A stretch of 64,000 nucleotides of DNA from Ursidibacter maritimus. Its GTDB lineage: Bacteria; Pseudomonadota; Gammaproteobacteria; Enterobacterales; Pasteurellaceae. Shown here in pieces: positions 8,963-18,051 of this stretch (position 1 is the stretch's first letter; the number at the start of each line of letters is the position of its first letter). The notes under the pieces were generated by a model. That model did no database searches, was not told the origin of the DNA, and saw only the letters and a program-made list of their open reading frames with translations. The stretch is from contig NZ_LEKN01000034.1 in assembly GCF_009761395.1 (NCBI RefSeq), positions 229,321-293,320 on the forward strand, written 5' to 3'. Both the position numbers and the translations under genes were made by a program.

Positions 8963-10171
8963 ATGCAACCGCTTAATCCATTGCAACCTAATATTAGTCG
9001 CCGACTTTTAACCTCTGCATCCGCTGCCTTTTTGATTGTCATTTTTATGACAGGACTTGCAGGGGCATTACGCATTCCTGCATTAACCGTTTATCTACAT
9101 AAAGAAGTGACTAGTGATCCGATGATGGTGGGGCTGTTTTATTCCGTCAATTCATTGGTTTCGATGGTACTCAGTCAAATTGTAGCACACTACTCCGACC
9201 GCTATCCCAACCGTAAACTGATTATTGCACTAAGCTGCGTAATGCAAATGTTTGGGTGCTTACTCTTTGCTTTCAATCGAGATTATTATGTCTTACTAAT
9301 TTTGGGCACGTTAATTTTAGGGTTAGGCTCATCCGCCTCATCGCAGCTTTTTGCACTTTCTCGTGAATATAGTAAAAGTCAAAAACGAGATAGTACAATG
9401 TTTAATACCGTATTAAGAGCACAACTTTCGTTAGCTTGGATTGTAGGCCCTCCTCTTGCCTATCTGCTTTCTGATCAATTCGGTTTTACCTTTATGTACT
9501 GTGCCGCAGCAACGATTTTTGCAATGTCGATCATTATTGTGATCTTGATGCTGCCACAAGCGGTCAGTTCTGAGCCACAAATTGCAAATAGCGAAGATGA
9601 GCAACTGCGAGAAGAAGGGATTAGTAGTAATCGTAACTCTGTCATTTTGCTCTGCTTTACGTGCCTATTTGTCTGGACTTGTAACAGTATGGTGTTTATC
9701 AATATGCCAATCTATTTAAGTGAAAGTTTAGGGCTATCCGACCGCTTGGCTGGGCTTTTGATGGGAACGGCTGCCGCTATTGAGATCCCAGTAATGCTGA
9801 TTGCTGGCTACTGTACCAAATTTATTAGTAAAAAAAGCCTTATGCTCATGGGTATTGTAGCGGGTATTGGCTATTACCTCTGCTTATCTCTTGCTACAAC
9901 AGAGTGGCAACTGATTGCTAGCCAATTACTCAACGGTTTATTTGTCGGCATTCTTGCTTCAATCGGAATGATTTACTTCCAAGATTTAATGCCATATAAG
10001 ATGGGAACGGCAACCACACTTTTTACCAATACAGGCTCTGCCAGTTGGGTAACTGCTGGCCCGATTGCAGGTATAATGGCAAGTCAGTTTGGTTATCATA
10101 GTACTTGGTATTTAGCGATTGGCTTATGTGTTATTGCTCTGATTTTGATGTGGTTTGTGAGAAAAATTTAG
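8963..10171 (+). CDS. setB: Sugar efflux MFS transporter, SetA/SetB family
   Basis: The 402-residue, 12-segment major-facilitator protein is predicted to export sugars or sugar analogues across the inner membrane. It matches E. coli SetB through most of its length: FMTGLAGALRIPALTVYL near the start, the loop SDRYPNRK after the second segment, LRAQLSLAWIVGPPLAY in the middle, INMPIYL, MGTAAAIEIPVMLIAGY, and FQDLMPYKMGTATTLFTNTG. It lies just after the galactose importer, but separate terminators suggest its own promoter. The exact SET paralogue and substrate are inferred. Confidence 0.85.
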   Translation: MQPLNPLQPNISRRLLTSASAAFLIVIFMTGLAGALRIPALTVYLHKEVTSDPMMVGLFYSVNSLVSMVLSQIVAHYSDRYPNRKLIIALSCVMQMFGCLLFAFNRDYYVLLILGTLILGLGSSASSQLFALSREYSKSQKRDSTMFNTVLRAQLSLAWIVGPPLAYLLSDQFGFTFMYCAAATIFAMSIIIVILMLPQAVSSEPQIANSEDEQLREEGISSNRNSVILLCFTCLFVWTCNSMVFINMPIYLSESLGLSDRLAGLLMGTAAAIEIPVMLIAGYCTKFISKKSLMLMGIVAGIGYYLCLSLATTEWQLIASQLLNGLFVGILASIGMIYFQDLMPYKMGTATTLFTNTGSASWVTAGPIAGIMASQFGYHSTWYLAIGLCVIALILMWFVRKI

Positions 10172-10195
10172 TAACAATTTTGTTCGCTACACAGA

Positions 10196-10909
10196 TTACT
10201 GACTACCTAATTCAGTAATTCTGGACTCCTCCAATGTAGTTGCTTGTGCCCCAATAAGTAAATTGAATAACATTGCGGTACGAGCAAATAACTCTCTTAT
10301 TCTCACTTTATAATGCTGTTCTGGGTATTTTGCGACAAAACAAATTGCATCAATTTGATGGAATTTAGCAATAAACAATGCCCTTTCACAGTGAAATCGT
10401 TGAGAAATAATCGTAAAAGGTGGCAATTTGAATACTTTATCTGCACGAATAACGGAATCAAAGGTGTTATAACCGGCATAATCTTGCAGGATATATTGAT
10501 TTTGCATACCCATCCTACGCAAATCATTCGTCATCGTTTTGGGTTCATTATAATAAGCGGTCTGATTATCTCCACTCATTACGAAATAACTAGATTTATG
10601 AGCCCGATAAAGTTGCATCGCGGCATCAAGCCGATATTTATAATATAAATTAGGTGTACCTGATGAATAATATTTTGCAGTTCCTAATACTACCGTATAT
10701 TCACGCTGTGGTAGGTTATCAATTTCGGTATAGATTTGATCTTCTACCCAATAGCTTGTGCCAATATCAATCAACAATACCATCAATACAAATGAAAAAA
10801 ATAAGCCCAAAAGCCATTTATAACAACGTAGAAAAGCACGAGCCACTTTTTGTTTCAAAGTGGCTTGTGGCTTATCTTGTTCTGTTATAGCTGAAATCGG
10901 ATCATTCAT
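10196..10909 (-). CDS. sanA: SanA-like DUF218 envelope protein
   Basis: The 237-residue protein is a SanA/YdcF-type (DUF218) inner-membrane protein; in E. coli SanA affects envelope exclusion of vancomycin at high temperature. One membrane segment follows an N-terminal cytoplasmic stretch (LLGLFFSFVLMVLLIDIG). The DUF218 core has VVLGTAKYYSSGTPN, YRLDAAMQLY, MSGDN and the TISQRFHCERALFIA motif. Start 10909 (MNDPISA) is chosen because longer in-frame starts lie deep within the upstream EamA gene; as chosen, it overlaps that gene's end by 8 bases. It is convergent with setB. Confidence 0.82.
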   Translation of the reverse strand: MNDPISAITEQDKPQATLKQKVARAFLRCYKWLLGLFFSFVLMVLLIDIGTSYWVEDQIYTEIDNLPQREYTVVLGTAKYYSSGTPNLYYKYRLDAAMQLYRAHKSSYFVMSGDNQTAYYNEPKTMTNDLRRMGMQNQYILQDYAGYNTFDSVIRADKVFKLPPFTIISQRFHCERALFIAKFHQIDAICFVAKYPEQHYKVRIRELFARTAMLFNLLIGAQATTLEESRITELGSQ

Positions 10910-11798
10910 TCTGTTTAGACTGTTTAGTTTCTGCGTGAGTAATATACATTGTTGCAACAATAATAATCCCAGCACCTAACCATAATTTACCTGGTGGAAC
11001 CCAATTAAATACTAGCCACCCCGCCAATACATTTAATGGCAATTTAATAAAGTCAAATGGCTGAATATAAGAGGCATCCGCTAAATTATAGGCTTTTGCC
11101 ACCGCTAATTGCGCCAACGCTGTAAAGAAGCCAAGTAAAATCAGAAAACCAAAATCACTAAAGGATGGCAAGCTAAACCCAGTTGGACTTAAATTAGTTA
11201 GGGCAATTAAGATATTAAACGGCGTAATTAAAATAAATAGATACGCTACCATTGTGGTTGGCGAATCTTCGCTAGAAAGTTTTTTTACCATTAGAGAATA
11301 GCACGCCCAAAAGAATGCGGCTGCAACAGGCAATAGAACAATCCAATCAAAATTTTCTGACCAAGGCTCTAAAATAATCATTGCACCGATAAAACCTAAA
11401 AAAGTCGCAATCCAACGTTTACGATCTACTTTCTCTTTGAGTAATAAACCTGAACCGATAGTAACGAATAACGGCGATGTCATCAACAATGCAATTCCTT
11501 GCCAAATAGGAATAGGATGCGCCAACGCCATTGTCCAACATTGAATCCCTATGGCTGAGAGAAACACGCGGAAACAATGCTGTCCAAAATGCTTAGTTTT
11601 CAGAGATTGAAAAAAGCCCATTGTTGCCATACTTGGCATTAAAAATAAAAACGCCACCAAATACTGCACCAATGCAATCACGCTCGCGTCAATTGGAGAA
11701 ACTGAGGTGAGCTTTGGAATTAAGGTATTCACACAAGCAAATAATACACCTGCTGTAATAATGGCTATTGCACCTTTAACTGGTTGATGTGTCTGCAT
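10902..11798 (-). CDS. EamA/DMT-family membrane transporter
   Basis: The 298-residue protein with about ten hydrophobic segments belongs to the drug/metabolite transporter superfamily: two EamA repeats, the second beginning near DWIVLLPVAAAFFWACYSLMV. Substrate is unknown. An in-frame ATG at 11837 exists, but it falls inside a good promoter on this strand: TTGCAA (11855-11860), 16-base spacer, TATGCT (11833-11838). The first ATG downstream of that promoter, 11798, is therefore preferred, although its ribosome site is weak. It overlaps sanA and is divergent from metX. Confidence 0.75.
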   Translation of the reverse strand: MQTHQPVKGAIAIITAGVLFACVNTLIPKLTSVSPIDASVIALVQYLVAFLFLMPSMATMGFFQSLKTKHFGQHCFRVFLSAIGIQCWTMALAHPIPIWQGIALLMTSPLFVTIGSGLLLKEKVDRKRWIATFLGFIGAMIILEPWSENFDWIVLLPVAAAFFWACYSLMVKKLSSEDSPTTMVAYLFILITPFNILIALTNLSPTGFSLPSFSDFGFLILLGFFTALAQLAVAKAYNLADASYIQPFDFIKLPLNVLAGWLVFNWVPPGKLWLGAGIIIVATMYITHAETKQSKQNE

Positions 11799-11888
11799 AA
11801 AATCTAATTGCTTTCGATAAAAATAGTCTCGTAGCATAGCCGAGCTAGTAAAAATTGCAAGGTAATTCTTTGCTTGATTTAGCCATTT

Positions 11889-11949
11889 AAAAATCTAGAC
11901 GTTTAGACGTCTAAAATTTCTTGACAAATCGTACTGCTATCGTTAATTT
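11889..11949 (+). promoter_or_regulatory. metX promoter with MetJ operator
   Basis: Two adjacent 8-base met boxes, AGACGTTT (11897-11904) and AGACGTCT (11905-11912), match the MetJ consensus AGACGTCT, with a third weak half-match at 11889-11896. They abut a -35 box TTGACA (11921-11926) that is 17 bases from a -10 box TAATTT (11944-11949). An Apl-type uptake sequence (about 11978-12006) follows in the leader. The arrangement implies repression by MetJ with S-adenosylmethionine. Confidence 0.85.
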
Positions 11950-12030
11950 ATTCACTCATATTCTGCGAGCCAATTAAGCGGTTAGATTTATATAAAATTT
12001 TGCAAATAATTAAGGATAGATAGGGACAAT

Positions 12031-13104
12031 ATGGCACAGTCGGTTACACTTTTTGAGGATACTCCACTTGAACTTGTGTTAGGTGGAATGCTCTCACCCA
12101 TTAATATTGCCTATCAAACCTACGGTACGCTAAATGCTGATAAAAGCAATGCAGTTCTACTCTGCCACGCTTTAACAGGTGATGCCGAGCCTTATTATGC
12201 TGCGCCAGCCGATAAAGGCTGGTGGCAAGATTTTATTGGGTCGGGGTTAGCTTTCGACACTGATAAATATTTTTTTATCTGCTCAAATGTATTAGGGGGT
12301 TGTAAAGGCACGACTGGTCCAGCATCGATTAATCCAATGACTAACCAACCTTATGGTAGTCAATTCCCTGTAATTACAGTGCAAGATATTGTTCGTGTAC
12401 AAAAAGCCTTAATTGACTATTTGGAAATTCCTCATTTAAAAGCTGTTGTAGGCGGTTCTTTTGGTGGAATGCAAGCAACACAGTGGGCAATTTATTATCC
12501 TGATTTTGTCGATAACATTGTTAATCTCTGTTCATCCCTTACCTTGAGCGCTGAAGCGATTGGTTTTAATCACGTTATGCGACAAGCCATTATCAACGAT
12601 CCTAATTTTAACGGTGGTGATTACTATCAAGGAATGGCACCTGATAATGGGTTAAAAATCGCTCGAATGCTAGGTATGCTAACCTATCGTACAGATATTC
12701 AATTAGCAAAAGCTTTTGGACGTGAAACAAAACAGCACACAGAAGTATGGGGCGATTATTTCCAAGTCGAGTCTTACTTAAGCTATCAAGGTATTAAATT
12801 TCTTGATCGCTTTGATGCGAATAGCTATTTACGTCTATTAAGAGCTTTAGATCTCTATGATCCTACACTTGGTTTTGAAAATGAACAGGCTGCCCTTTCT
12901 CGCATAAAAGCCAATTACACATTAGTTGGTGTAACAAGCGATCAGCTATTCAAACAAGTCGATTTACACAAGAGTAAACAACAACTTGAAAATTCGGGGG
13001 TTCCCGTTGATTTCTATGAGTTTCACTCTAATTTTGGACACGATGCGTTCTTAGTCGATTACGCATTCTTTGAAGAAATGATTAAGAAGGGTTTAGCTAA
13101 ATAA
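12031..13104 (+). CDS. metX: Homoserine O-acetyltransferase MetX
   Basis: Transfers acetyl from acetyl-CoA to homoserine, the entry step to methionine in Haemophilus-type bacteria. The 357-residue alpha/beta hydrolase shows the nucleophile elbow GGSFGGMQ with Ser143, an Asp in VGVTSDQLF near 304 and the catalytic His337 in GHDAFLVD. The N-terminal part has the [20 protein letters not shown] block typical of MetX. It is preceded by a MetJ-controlled promoter and convergent with metK. Acetyl-versus-succinyl specificity is assigned from the family, not proven. Confidence 0.94.
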   Translation: MAQSVTLFEDTPLELVLGGMLSPINIAYQTYGTLNADKSNAVLLCHALTGDAEPYYAAPADKGWWQDFIGSGLAFDTDKYFFICSNVLGGCKGTTGPASINPMTNQPYGSQFPVITVQDIVRVQKALIDYLEIPHLKAVVGGSFGGMQATQWAIYYPDFVDNIVNLCSSLTLSAEAIGFNHVMRQAIINDPNFNGGDYYQGMAPDNGLKIARMLGMLTYRTDIQLAKAFGRETKQHTEVWGDYFQVESYLSYQGIKFLDRFDANSYLRLLRALDLYDPTLGFENEQAALSRIKANYTLVGVTSDQLFKQVDLHKSKQQLENSGVPVDFYEFHSNFGHDAFLVDYAFFEEMIKKGLAK

Positions 13105-13112
13105 GAGAAATC

Positions 13113-13168
13113 CCAATTTAAAAATTGGTGTAATCGGCAAAATAATGACTAGATCGCCCATTACACCA
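13113..13168. terminator. Overlapping palindromes between convergent metX and metK
   Basis: CCAATTT/AAATTGG (13113-13119 and 13122-13128) forms one hairpin. TGGTGTAAT (13126-13134) and ATTACACCA (13160-13168) form a second with a long loop, extended by GGC/GCC after one mismatch. Both sit between convergent genes, so a shared two-way terminator is the likely role. The GGTGTAAT arms recur at 42813-42842. Confidence 0.6.
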
Positions 13169-13227
13169 TTGCGTATGCTCCATAATATCCCCTAATAGAA
13201 TAATTAGAGGATTTCATTAGAATTGTC

Positions 13228-14382
13228 TTATTTTAAACCAGCCGCTTCTCTTAATTCCGCTGCTTTATCTGTTTTTTCCCAAGGGAAATGTTCACGACCA
13301 AAGTGTCCGTAAGCCGCAGTTTCACGATAGATTGGACGAATTAAATCAAGCATTTGAATTAAGCCATAAGGGCGTAAATCAAAGAATTGACGAACTAATT
13401 TTACCAATACTTCATTGCTGACTTTACCTGTGCCAAAAGTTTCTACCATGATTGATGTTGGTTCTGCAATACCGATCGCATAAGAGAGCTGGATTTCACA
13501 ACGGTCTGCTAAACCGGCTGCCACAATATTTTTAGCCACATAACGTGCAGCATAAGCAGCTGAGCGGTCTACTTTTGATGGATCTTTGCCTGAGAATGCA
13601 CCACCACCATGACGAGCCGCACCACCGTAAGTATCAACAATAATTTTACGACCAGTTAAACCACAGTCACCCATTGGCCCACCAATTACAAAACGGCCTG
13701 TTGGGTTAATAAAGTATTTTGTACTTTGGCTTAACCACTCACTTGGTAAGATTGGTTTAATAATCTCTTCCATCACGCCCTCAAATACATCCTTTTGTGA
13801 AACGTGTTCTGCGTGTTGAGTAGATAGAACAACAGCGTCAATACCTTTAATTTTGTTATCTTCGTAAATAAAGGTTAATTGGCTTTTCGCATCTGGACGT
13901 AACCAATCCAATTTACCACTTTTACGCACTTTTGCTTGTTGTTCCATTAAGCGATGTGCATAAGTGATCGGTGCTGGCATTAACACTTCTGTTTCATTAG
14001 TTGCATAACCGAACATAATACCTTGGTCGCCTGCACCTTGCTCTAATGGGCTTGCACGATCAACCCCTTGGTTAATATCTGGTGATTGTTTACCAATAGC
14101 GTTCAACACTGCACAAGAGTGAGCATCAAATCCCATATCGGAATGCGTATAACCAATATCACAGATCACTTGACGAGTTAAATTTTCAATATCAACCCAC
14201 GCTGATGTCGTAATTTCCCCACCCACGAGAGCCATACCTGTTTTTACATAAGTTTCACAAGCAACACGCGCTTTTGGATCTTGTTTTAAAATTTCATCTA
14301 AAACCGCATCTGAAATTTGATCGGCGATTTTATCTGGATGTCCTTCTGATACAGATTCTGATGTAAATAAATTGATAGCCAT
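13228..14382 (-). CDS. metK: S-adenosylmethionine synthetase MetK
   Basis: Makes S-adenosylmethionine from methionine and ATP. The 384-residue product matches the family in full: [20 protein letters not shown] at the N-terminus, the [12 protein letters not shown] loop near 118, [22 protein letters not shown] near 260 and a C-terminal [15 protein letters not shown]. It lies between metX and the MetJ-boxed permease operon. The met boxes at 14487-14510 are 105 bases or more upstream of its start, with an uptake-sequence hairpin between, so direct control of metK by these boxes is possible but less clear than for the permease. Confidence 0.97.
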   Translation of the reverse strand: MAINLFTSESVSEGHPDKIADQISDAVLDEILKQDPKARVACETYVKTGMALVGGEITTSAWVDIENLTRQVICDIGYTHSDMGFDAHSCAVLNAIGKQSPDINQGVDRASPLEQGAGDQGIMFGYATNETEVLMPAPITYAHRLMEQQAKVRKSGKLDWLRPDAKSQLTFIYEDNKIKGIDAVVLSTQHAEHVSQKDVFEGVMEEIIKPILPSEWLSQSTKYFINPTGRFVIGGPMGDCGLTGRKIIVDTYGGAARHGGGAFSGKDPSKVDRSAAYAARYVAKNIVAAGLADRCEIQLSYAIGIAEPTSIMVETFGTGKVSNEVLVKLVRQFFDLRPYGLIQMLDLIRPIYRETAAYGHFGREHFPWEKTDKAAELREAAGLK

Positions 14383-14417
14383 TTTTTATCCTATTTAAAT
14401 TTAACCATTTTTATACA

Positions 14418-14473
14418 CAAGCGGTCAGATTTCAGCATTTTTTTGCAAAACATTAAGATTATCTGACCGCTTG
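14418..14473. repeat. Inverted pair of DNA uptake sequences upstream of metK
   Basis: CAAGCGGTCAGAT (14418-14430) and its exact reverse complement ATCTGACCGCTTG (14461-14473) form a perfect 13-bp stem. The left copy continues into the T-run and TTGCAAA tail typical of the Apl-type uptake sequence. A T-rich stretch follows the right arm. Confidence 0.88.
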
Positions 14474-14486
14474 CACCAAATTTTTT

Positions 14487-14515
14487 AGATGTTTTTCCGT
14501 CTAGACGTCTATAAT
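14487..14515 (+). promoter_or_regulatory. MetJ operator and -10 box of the permease-DUF998-argE operon
   Basis: Three tandem 8-base units read AGATGTTT, TTCCGTCT and AGACGTCT (14487-14510), with 2, 3 and 0 differences from the met box. A perfect -10 hexamer TATAAT overlaps the last base of the third box (14510-14515), so bound MetJ would cover the promoter. No strong -35 box is visible. The expected transcript starts near 14522, about 110 bases before the preferred permease start. Confidence 0.72.
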
Positions 14516-14631
14516 ATATTTTTTAGAAATGAATGACAAATAGTTTTTCTGATCAAATTCCGTTTAGCGATTTAGAATATTGGCGTTATAGGGTAAAATC
14601 TCACACAAATTATAATTTCACAGGTTTTTTT

Positions 14632-16050
14632 ATGTCTAAAGGTAAAATTGGACTATTTTCTCTCACCGCTCTAGTGTTAAGCTCAATGATCGGCTTTGGT
14701 ATTTTTAGCTTACCGCAAAATATGGCAGAAGTTGCAGGTGCAGAAGCACTATTAATAGGCTGGCTTATCACGGGGATAGGGATTGTTTTTCTTGGACTCT
14801 CTTTTTTCTTCCTCTCTCGCCTTAAACCTGAGTTAGATGGTGGAGTTTATACCTATGCTCGTGAAGGCTTTGGTGATTTAGTCGGTAGCCTTGCAGCTTG
14901 GGGCTATTGGCTCTGTACAGCCATTGGTAGCGTTGGCTATTTGGTTGTTGCATTTGAAGGTATTGGTACTTTTGTTGATACGCCAAGTTTATCACTATTC
15001 GGCAAAGGAAATACCATAGCCGCTATTTTAGGTGCATCTACTATTGTTTGGCTTGTCCATTTGCTGATTGCTCGGGGTATTAAAGAAGCTGCATCTGTTA
15101 ATTTAATTGCGACCATTGTAAAAACATTACCACTCTTTTTATTCATTGGTTTAACCATTTGGTACTTCTCTCCAACTCAATTTGCTCACGATTTTGATGG
15201 TGCAAGTTTACAACAACCTTTATTAGAACAAGTGAAAGGAACAATGTTAATTACACTTTGGGTTTTTGTTGGCGTAGAAGGCGCATCAATCCTATCAGCA
15301 CACGCCAAGAAAAAGAGTGATGTTGGGCTAGCAACTTTATTGGGTATCTTAATCACGCTAGTACTCTACGTAGCCATCACAGTATTTTCATTGGGTATTT
15401 TGCCAAGAGAAGTCATTGCCCAAATGCCAAATCCATCTATGGCGGGAATATTAGAACATTTGATTGGTGCAAGCGGTAAGATCATCATTACATTTTGCTT
15501 AATTGTTTCTGTTTTAGCGTCTTATATGAGCTGGACAATGTTTTCATCTGAAATCCCCTACCAAGCCGCAAAAAGCCATAATTTCCCACAATCATTAAAT
15601 AAGACCAATAAAAACGGTACTCCAATTGGCGGATTATGGCTTACCAATATCACCATTCAAATTAGTTTGCTATTGGTACTATTCACAGGTAAGGGATATA
15701 ACGTATTAATTCAAATATCAACAGCGATGATTCTAGTACCTTACTTTTTAGTCAGTGCTTATCTTCTTAAAACTGCAATAAAACAATCTGCTGCTTGGTA
15801 TATTAAATTAACAGGACTCATGTCTTCACTTTATGCATTATGGATTGTTTATGCCGCAGGTTTAGATTATTTACTACTCTCTGTACTGCTATATATGCCG
15901 GGAATAGCTGTATTTATCTACTCCCACTATCAGTATAATCAAGGTAAGGCATTTACGTTTAACCGCTACGAAAAAGTATTGTTATGTGCAATAAGCTTAC
16001 TCTTTATCGTTTCGGTCTATTACAGTGTTACCAATATGAGTTGGTCATAA
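14632..16050 (+). CDS. APC-superfamily amino acid permease/antiporter (ArcD/YdgI-like), MetJ-boxed
   Basis: The 472-residue inner-membrane protein with about 12 segments resembles basic amino acid/polyamine antiporters: LSSMIGFGIFSLPQNMAE (first helix with the GFGIF break), GGVYTYAREGFGDLVG, FVGVEGASILSAHAKKKSDVG and YMSWTMFSSEIPY. By family the substrate could be arginine/ornithine or lysine, but the upstream MetJ operator suggests a methionine-related compound. Start 14632 (MSKGKIG) has CACAGG upstream and matches the family; an in-frame ATG at 14533 would add 33 poorly conserved residues only about 11 bases after the predicted transcription start. DUF998 and argE genes follow closely. Confidence 0.82.
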   Translation: MSKGKIGLFSLTALVLSSMIGFGIFSLPQNMAEVAGAEALLIGWLITGIGIVFLGLSFFFLSRLKPELDGGVYTYAREGFGDLVGSLAAWGYWLCTAIGSVGYLVVAFEGIGTFVDTPSLSLFGKGNTIAAILGASTIVWLVHLLIARGIKEAASVNLIATIVKTLPLFLFIGLTIWYFSPTQFAHDFDGASLQQPLLEQVKGTMLITLWVFVGVEGASILSAHAKKKSDVGLATLLGILITLVLYVAITVFSLGILPREVIAQMPNPSMAGILEHLIGASGKIIITFCLIVSVLASYMSWTMFSSEIPYQAAKSHNFPQSLNKTNKNGTPIGGLWLTNITIQISLLLVLFTGKGYNVLIQISTAMILVPYFLVSAYLLKTAIKQSAAWYIKLTGLMSSLYALWIVYAAGLDYLLLSVLLYMPGIAVFIYSHYQYNQGKAFTFNRYEKVLLCAISLLFIVSVYYSVTNMSWS

Positions 16051-16070
16051 AAATTAACAATGGACTAATA

Positions 16071-16835
16071 ATGAAATCTGAAAAAATCAAACAACTTGCT
16101 CATCAGCTCGGGGAGCAATATCAAAAAATTGAAGACTATTTTACAAATGGATCTTTTGTGATCAAGTTTTACCCTTTCTTGATGTACCCTTGCGTACGTC
16201 AAGCTCAATCGCTATCAATAAAGTTTGTTGCTATTCTATCGATATTTATTGGGATCTATTACCTGTTTACTGAATTGATAGCAATTTTATTTAGCGAAGT
16301 ATCTTTAGCTGCTTATTTGCATCACACTTCATTTGAACTGAGCTTACCGAATGGCACAATAATTGATAATAATGTTACGGTTAATTCCCCCTTATCATTC
16401 GCGATGAGAGCATCATTCTTAGTGCAAGGCTATCTCTTTTTCTTTATTTATCTACTTGGTGTGACCCGCATTACCCAACGCTTTCGTCTTATTAGTGGCT
16501 TCAGTGCCCTCTTGTTTAGCTGCGGAATGGTTATTCTTTACTCTACCCAAAGCGGTAAATATATCGAGAATGCAGTACAAAATTTGGGTGGATCACTCAC
16601 CTTTCTATGCGGAAACCTTGCAATGTTAATGATAGGATTTGGCATAAAATCTCGCCGACAATCTACATTTAAAAATTTCTCTATTCTTGCGGGGCTAATC
16701 GGTACAGCAGCGATTTTCATCACACTATTTTTGCCATTACCGTATTTGGCTTTATTTGAAAGACTAGGCATTACAACTATTATGTTATGGGAAGTTGCGC
16801 TTGGTTTTGCTATTTTAAGACAGGTGAAAAAATGA
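16071..16835 (+). CDS. DUF998-like multi-pass membrane protein
   Basis: I recognise only the general family. The 254-residue protein has an N-terminal amphipathic cytoplasmic stretch and then about six hydrophobic segments with the pattern seen in DUF998 proteins: [20 protein letters not shown] near 180 and [20 protein letters not shown] at the C-terminus. Start 16071 (MKSEKIK) follows the permease by 20 bases with a GGA-type ribosome site; a longer in-frame start lies inside the permease. Its last codons overlap argE (ATGA), so translation of the three genes is probably coupled. Function unknown; co-transcription suggests a link to the permease or ArgE. Confidence 0.7.
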   Translation: MKSEKIKQLAHQLGEQYQKIEDYFTNGSFVIKFYPFLMYPCVRQAQSLSIKFVAILSIFIGIYYLFTELIAILFSEVSLAAYLHHTSFELSLPNGTIIDNNVTVNSPLSFAMRASFLVQGYLFFFIYLLGVTRITQRFRLISGFSALLFSCGMVILYSTQSGKYIENAVQNLGGSLTFLCGNLAMLMIGFGIKSRRQSTFKNFSILAGLIGTAAIFITLFLPLPYLALFERLGITTIMLWEVALGFAILRQVKK

Positions 16836-17977
16836 CGACTCAAATTCCTTTTATTGAACGATACCGCCAACTCATTGCGATTCCAACCATTAGCAGCTTA
16901 GAAGAAAAATACGATATTTCTAATAAAGCTCTTATTGAATTACTAGCCACTTGGTTAACTGATTTTGGTTTTAAAACAGAGATTATCGCCGTAGAAGGCA
17001 GTCGTGAGAAATATAATTTGCTAGCCACCTATGGCGAAGGTGAAGGCGGATTAGTGCTTGCAGGCCATACCGATACGGTTCCGTTTGATGAAGGACGTTG
17101 GACGATTGACCCATTCACACTCACTGAAAAAAATGGCAAATTCTATGGGCTTGGTTCTGCAGATATGAAAGGCTTTTTTGCATTTGTGGTGGAGGCTGTT
17201 AGTCAAATTGACCTTACTCAATTAACCAAACCACTACGCATTCTAGCCACTGCCGATGAAGAAACCACAATGCTAGGTGCAAGAACTTTTGCTCAACACG
17301 CTCACATTCGCCCTGATTGTGCCATCATAGGCGAACCCACTTCACTAAAACCTATACGAGCCCATAAAGGACATTTAGCGGAAGCTATTCGTGTTATTGG
17401 TAAATCAGGACATTCAAGCGATCCTGCAAACGGAATCAATGCGATTGAAATTATGCACGAAGTGACAGGAAATTTAATTGGGCTACGCAACCAACTGCAA
17501 CAACAATATCGCAATGAACTATTCAAAGTGCCTCATCCTACAATGAATTTCGGCAATATTCAGGGTGGCGATGCTCTCAATCGTATTTGTGCTTGCTGTG
17601 AATTACAGGTAGAAATACGTCCATTACCCGCCTTAGCCATCAAAGATTTGCAAGAATTATTAGCTGAAAACCTTGCACCGCTCATCGAAAAATGGGGAGA
17701 TCGCATTGAAATCCGCCATTTACACGCAGGTATTGCAGGCTATGAATGCGAACATTCCGCTCAAATTGTACAGGTGGTGGAAAAATTATTAGGGGAAAAG
17801 TGTGATGCAGTTAATTACTGTACAGAAGCCCCTTTTATTCAGCAGCTCTGTCCAACGTTAGTGCTAGGACCTGGAGCAATTGAACAAGCTCATCAGCCAG
17901 ATGAATTTTTATCTGCTGAATTTATCGACCCGACGCAAAAATTATTGACTAAGTTGATCTATCATTTTTGCGCATAA
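16832..17977 (+). CDS. argE: Acetylornithine deacetylase ArgE
   Basis: Zinc peptidase (M20 family) that hydrolyses N-acetylornithine to ornithine; E. coli ArgE also accepts other N-acyl amino acids, including N-acetylmethionine. The 381-residue product has metal-site motifs [25 protein letters not shown] and [11 protein letters not shown], then [14 protein letters not shown] and the dimerisation insert GKSGHSSDP. The ATG overlaps the upstream stop and has AGGTG 5 bases before it; an in-frame GTG-type extension from 16787 is rejected. It ends the MetJ-boxed operon, which raises the question whether its role here is in arginine synthesis or acyl-methionine salvage. Confidence 0.92.
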   Translation: MTTQIPFIERYRQLIAIPTISSLEEKYDISNKALIELLATWLTDFGFKTEIIAVEGSREKYNLLATYGEGEGGLVLAGHTDTVPFDEGRWTIDPFTLTEKNGKFYGLGSADMKGFFAFVVEAVSQIDLTQLTKPLRILATADEETTMLGARTFAQHAHIRPDCAIIGEPTSLKPIRAHKGHLAEAIRVIGKSGHSSDPANGINAIEIMHEVTGNLIGLRNQLQQQYRNELFKVPHPTMNFGNIQGGDALNRICACCELQVEIRPLPALAIKDLQELLAENLAPLIEKWGDRIEIRHLHAGIAGYECEHSAQIVQVVEKLLGEKCDAVNYCTEAPFIQQLCPTLVLGPGAIEQAHQPDEFLSAEFIDPTQKLLTKLIYHFCA

Positions 17978-17983
17978 TGCAGA

Positions 17984-18039
17984 TAAGCGGTGAGTTTAGG
18001 GAAAATATTTGCAAAATATACCGTTAAACCCACCGCTTA
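17984..18039. repeat. Inverted pair of DNA uptake sequences between argE and the AEC gene
   Basis: TAAGCGGTGAGTTTA (17984-17998) and TAAACCCACCGCTTA (18025-18039) pair over 15 bases with one mismatch. The TTTGCAAA uptake-sequence tail lies in the loop. It sits where a terminator for the argE operon would be expected. Confidence 0.8.
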
Positions 18040-18051
18040 CTAGGAGAAACT

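Noticed and set aside
11799..11837. Longer N-terminus for the EamA transporter
   Set aside because: The upstream ATG is part of a probable -10 box (TATGCT) of the same gene's promoter.
14533..14631. Longer N-terminus for the APC permease
   Set aside because: The extra 33 residues are hydrophilic and unlike the family, and the start would lie about 11 bases after the predicted transcription start without a ribosome site.
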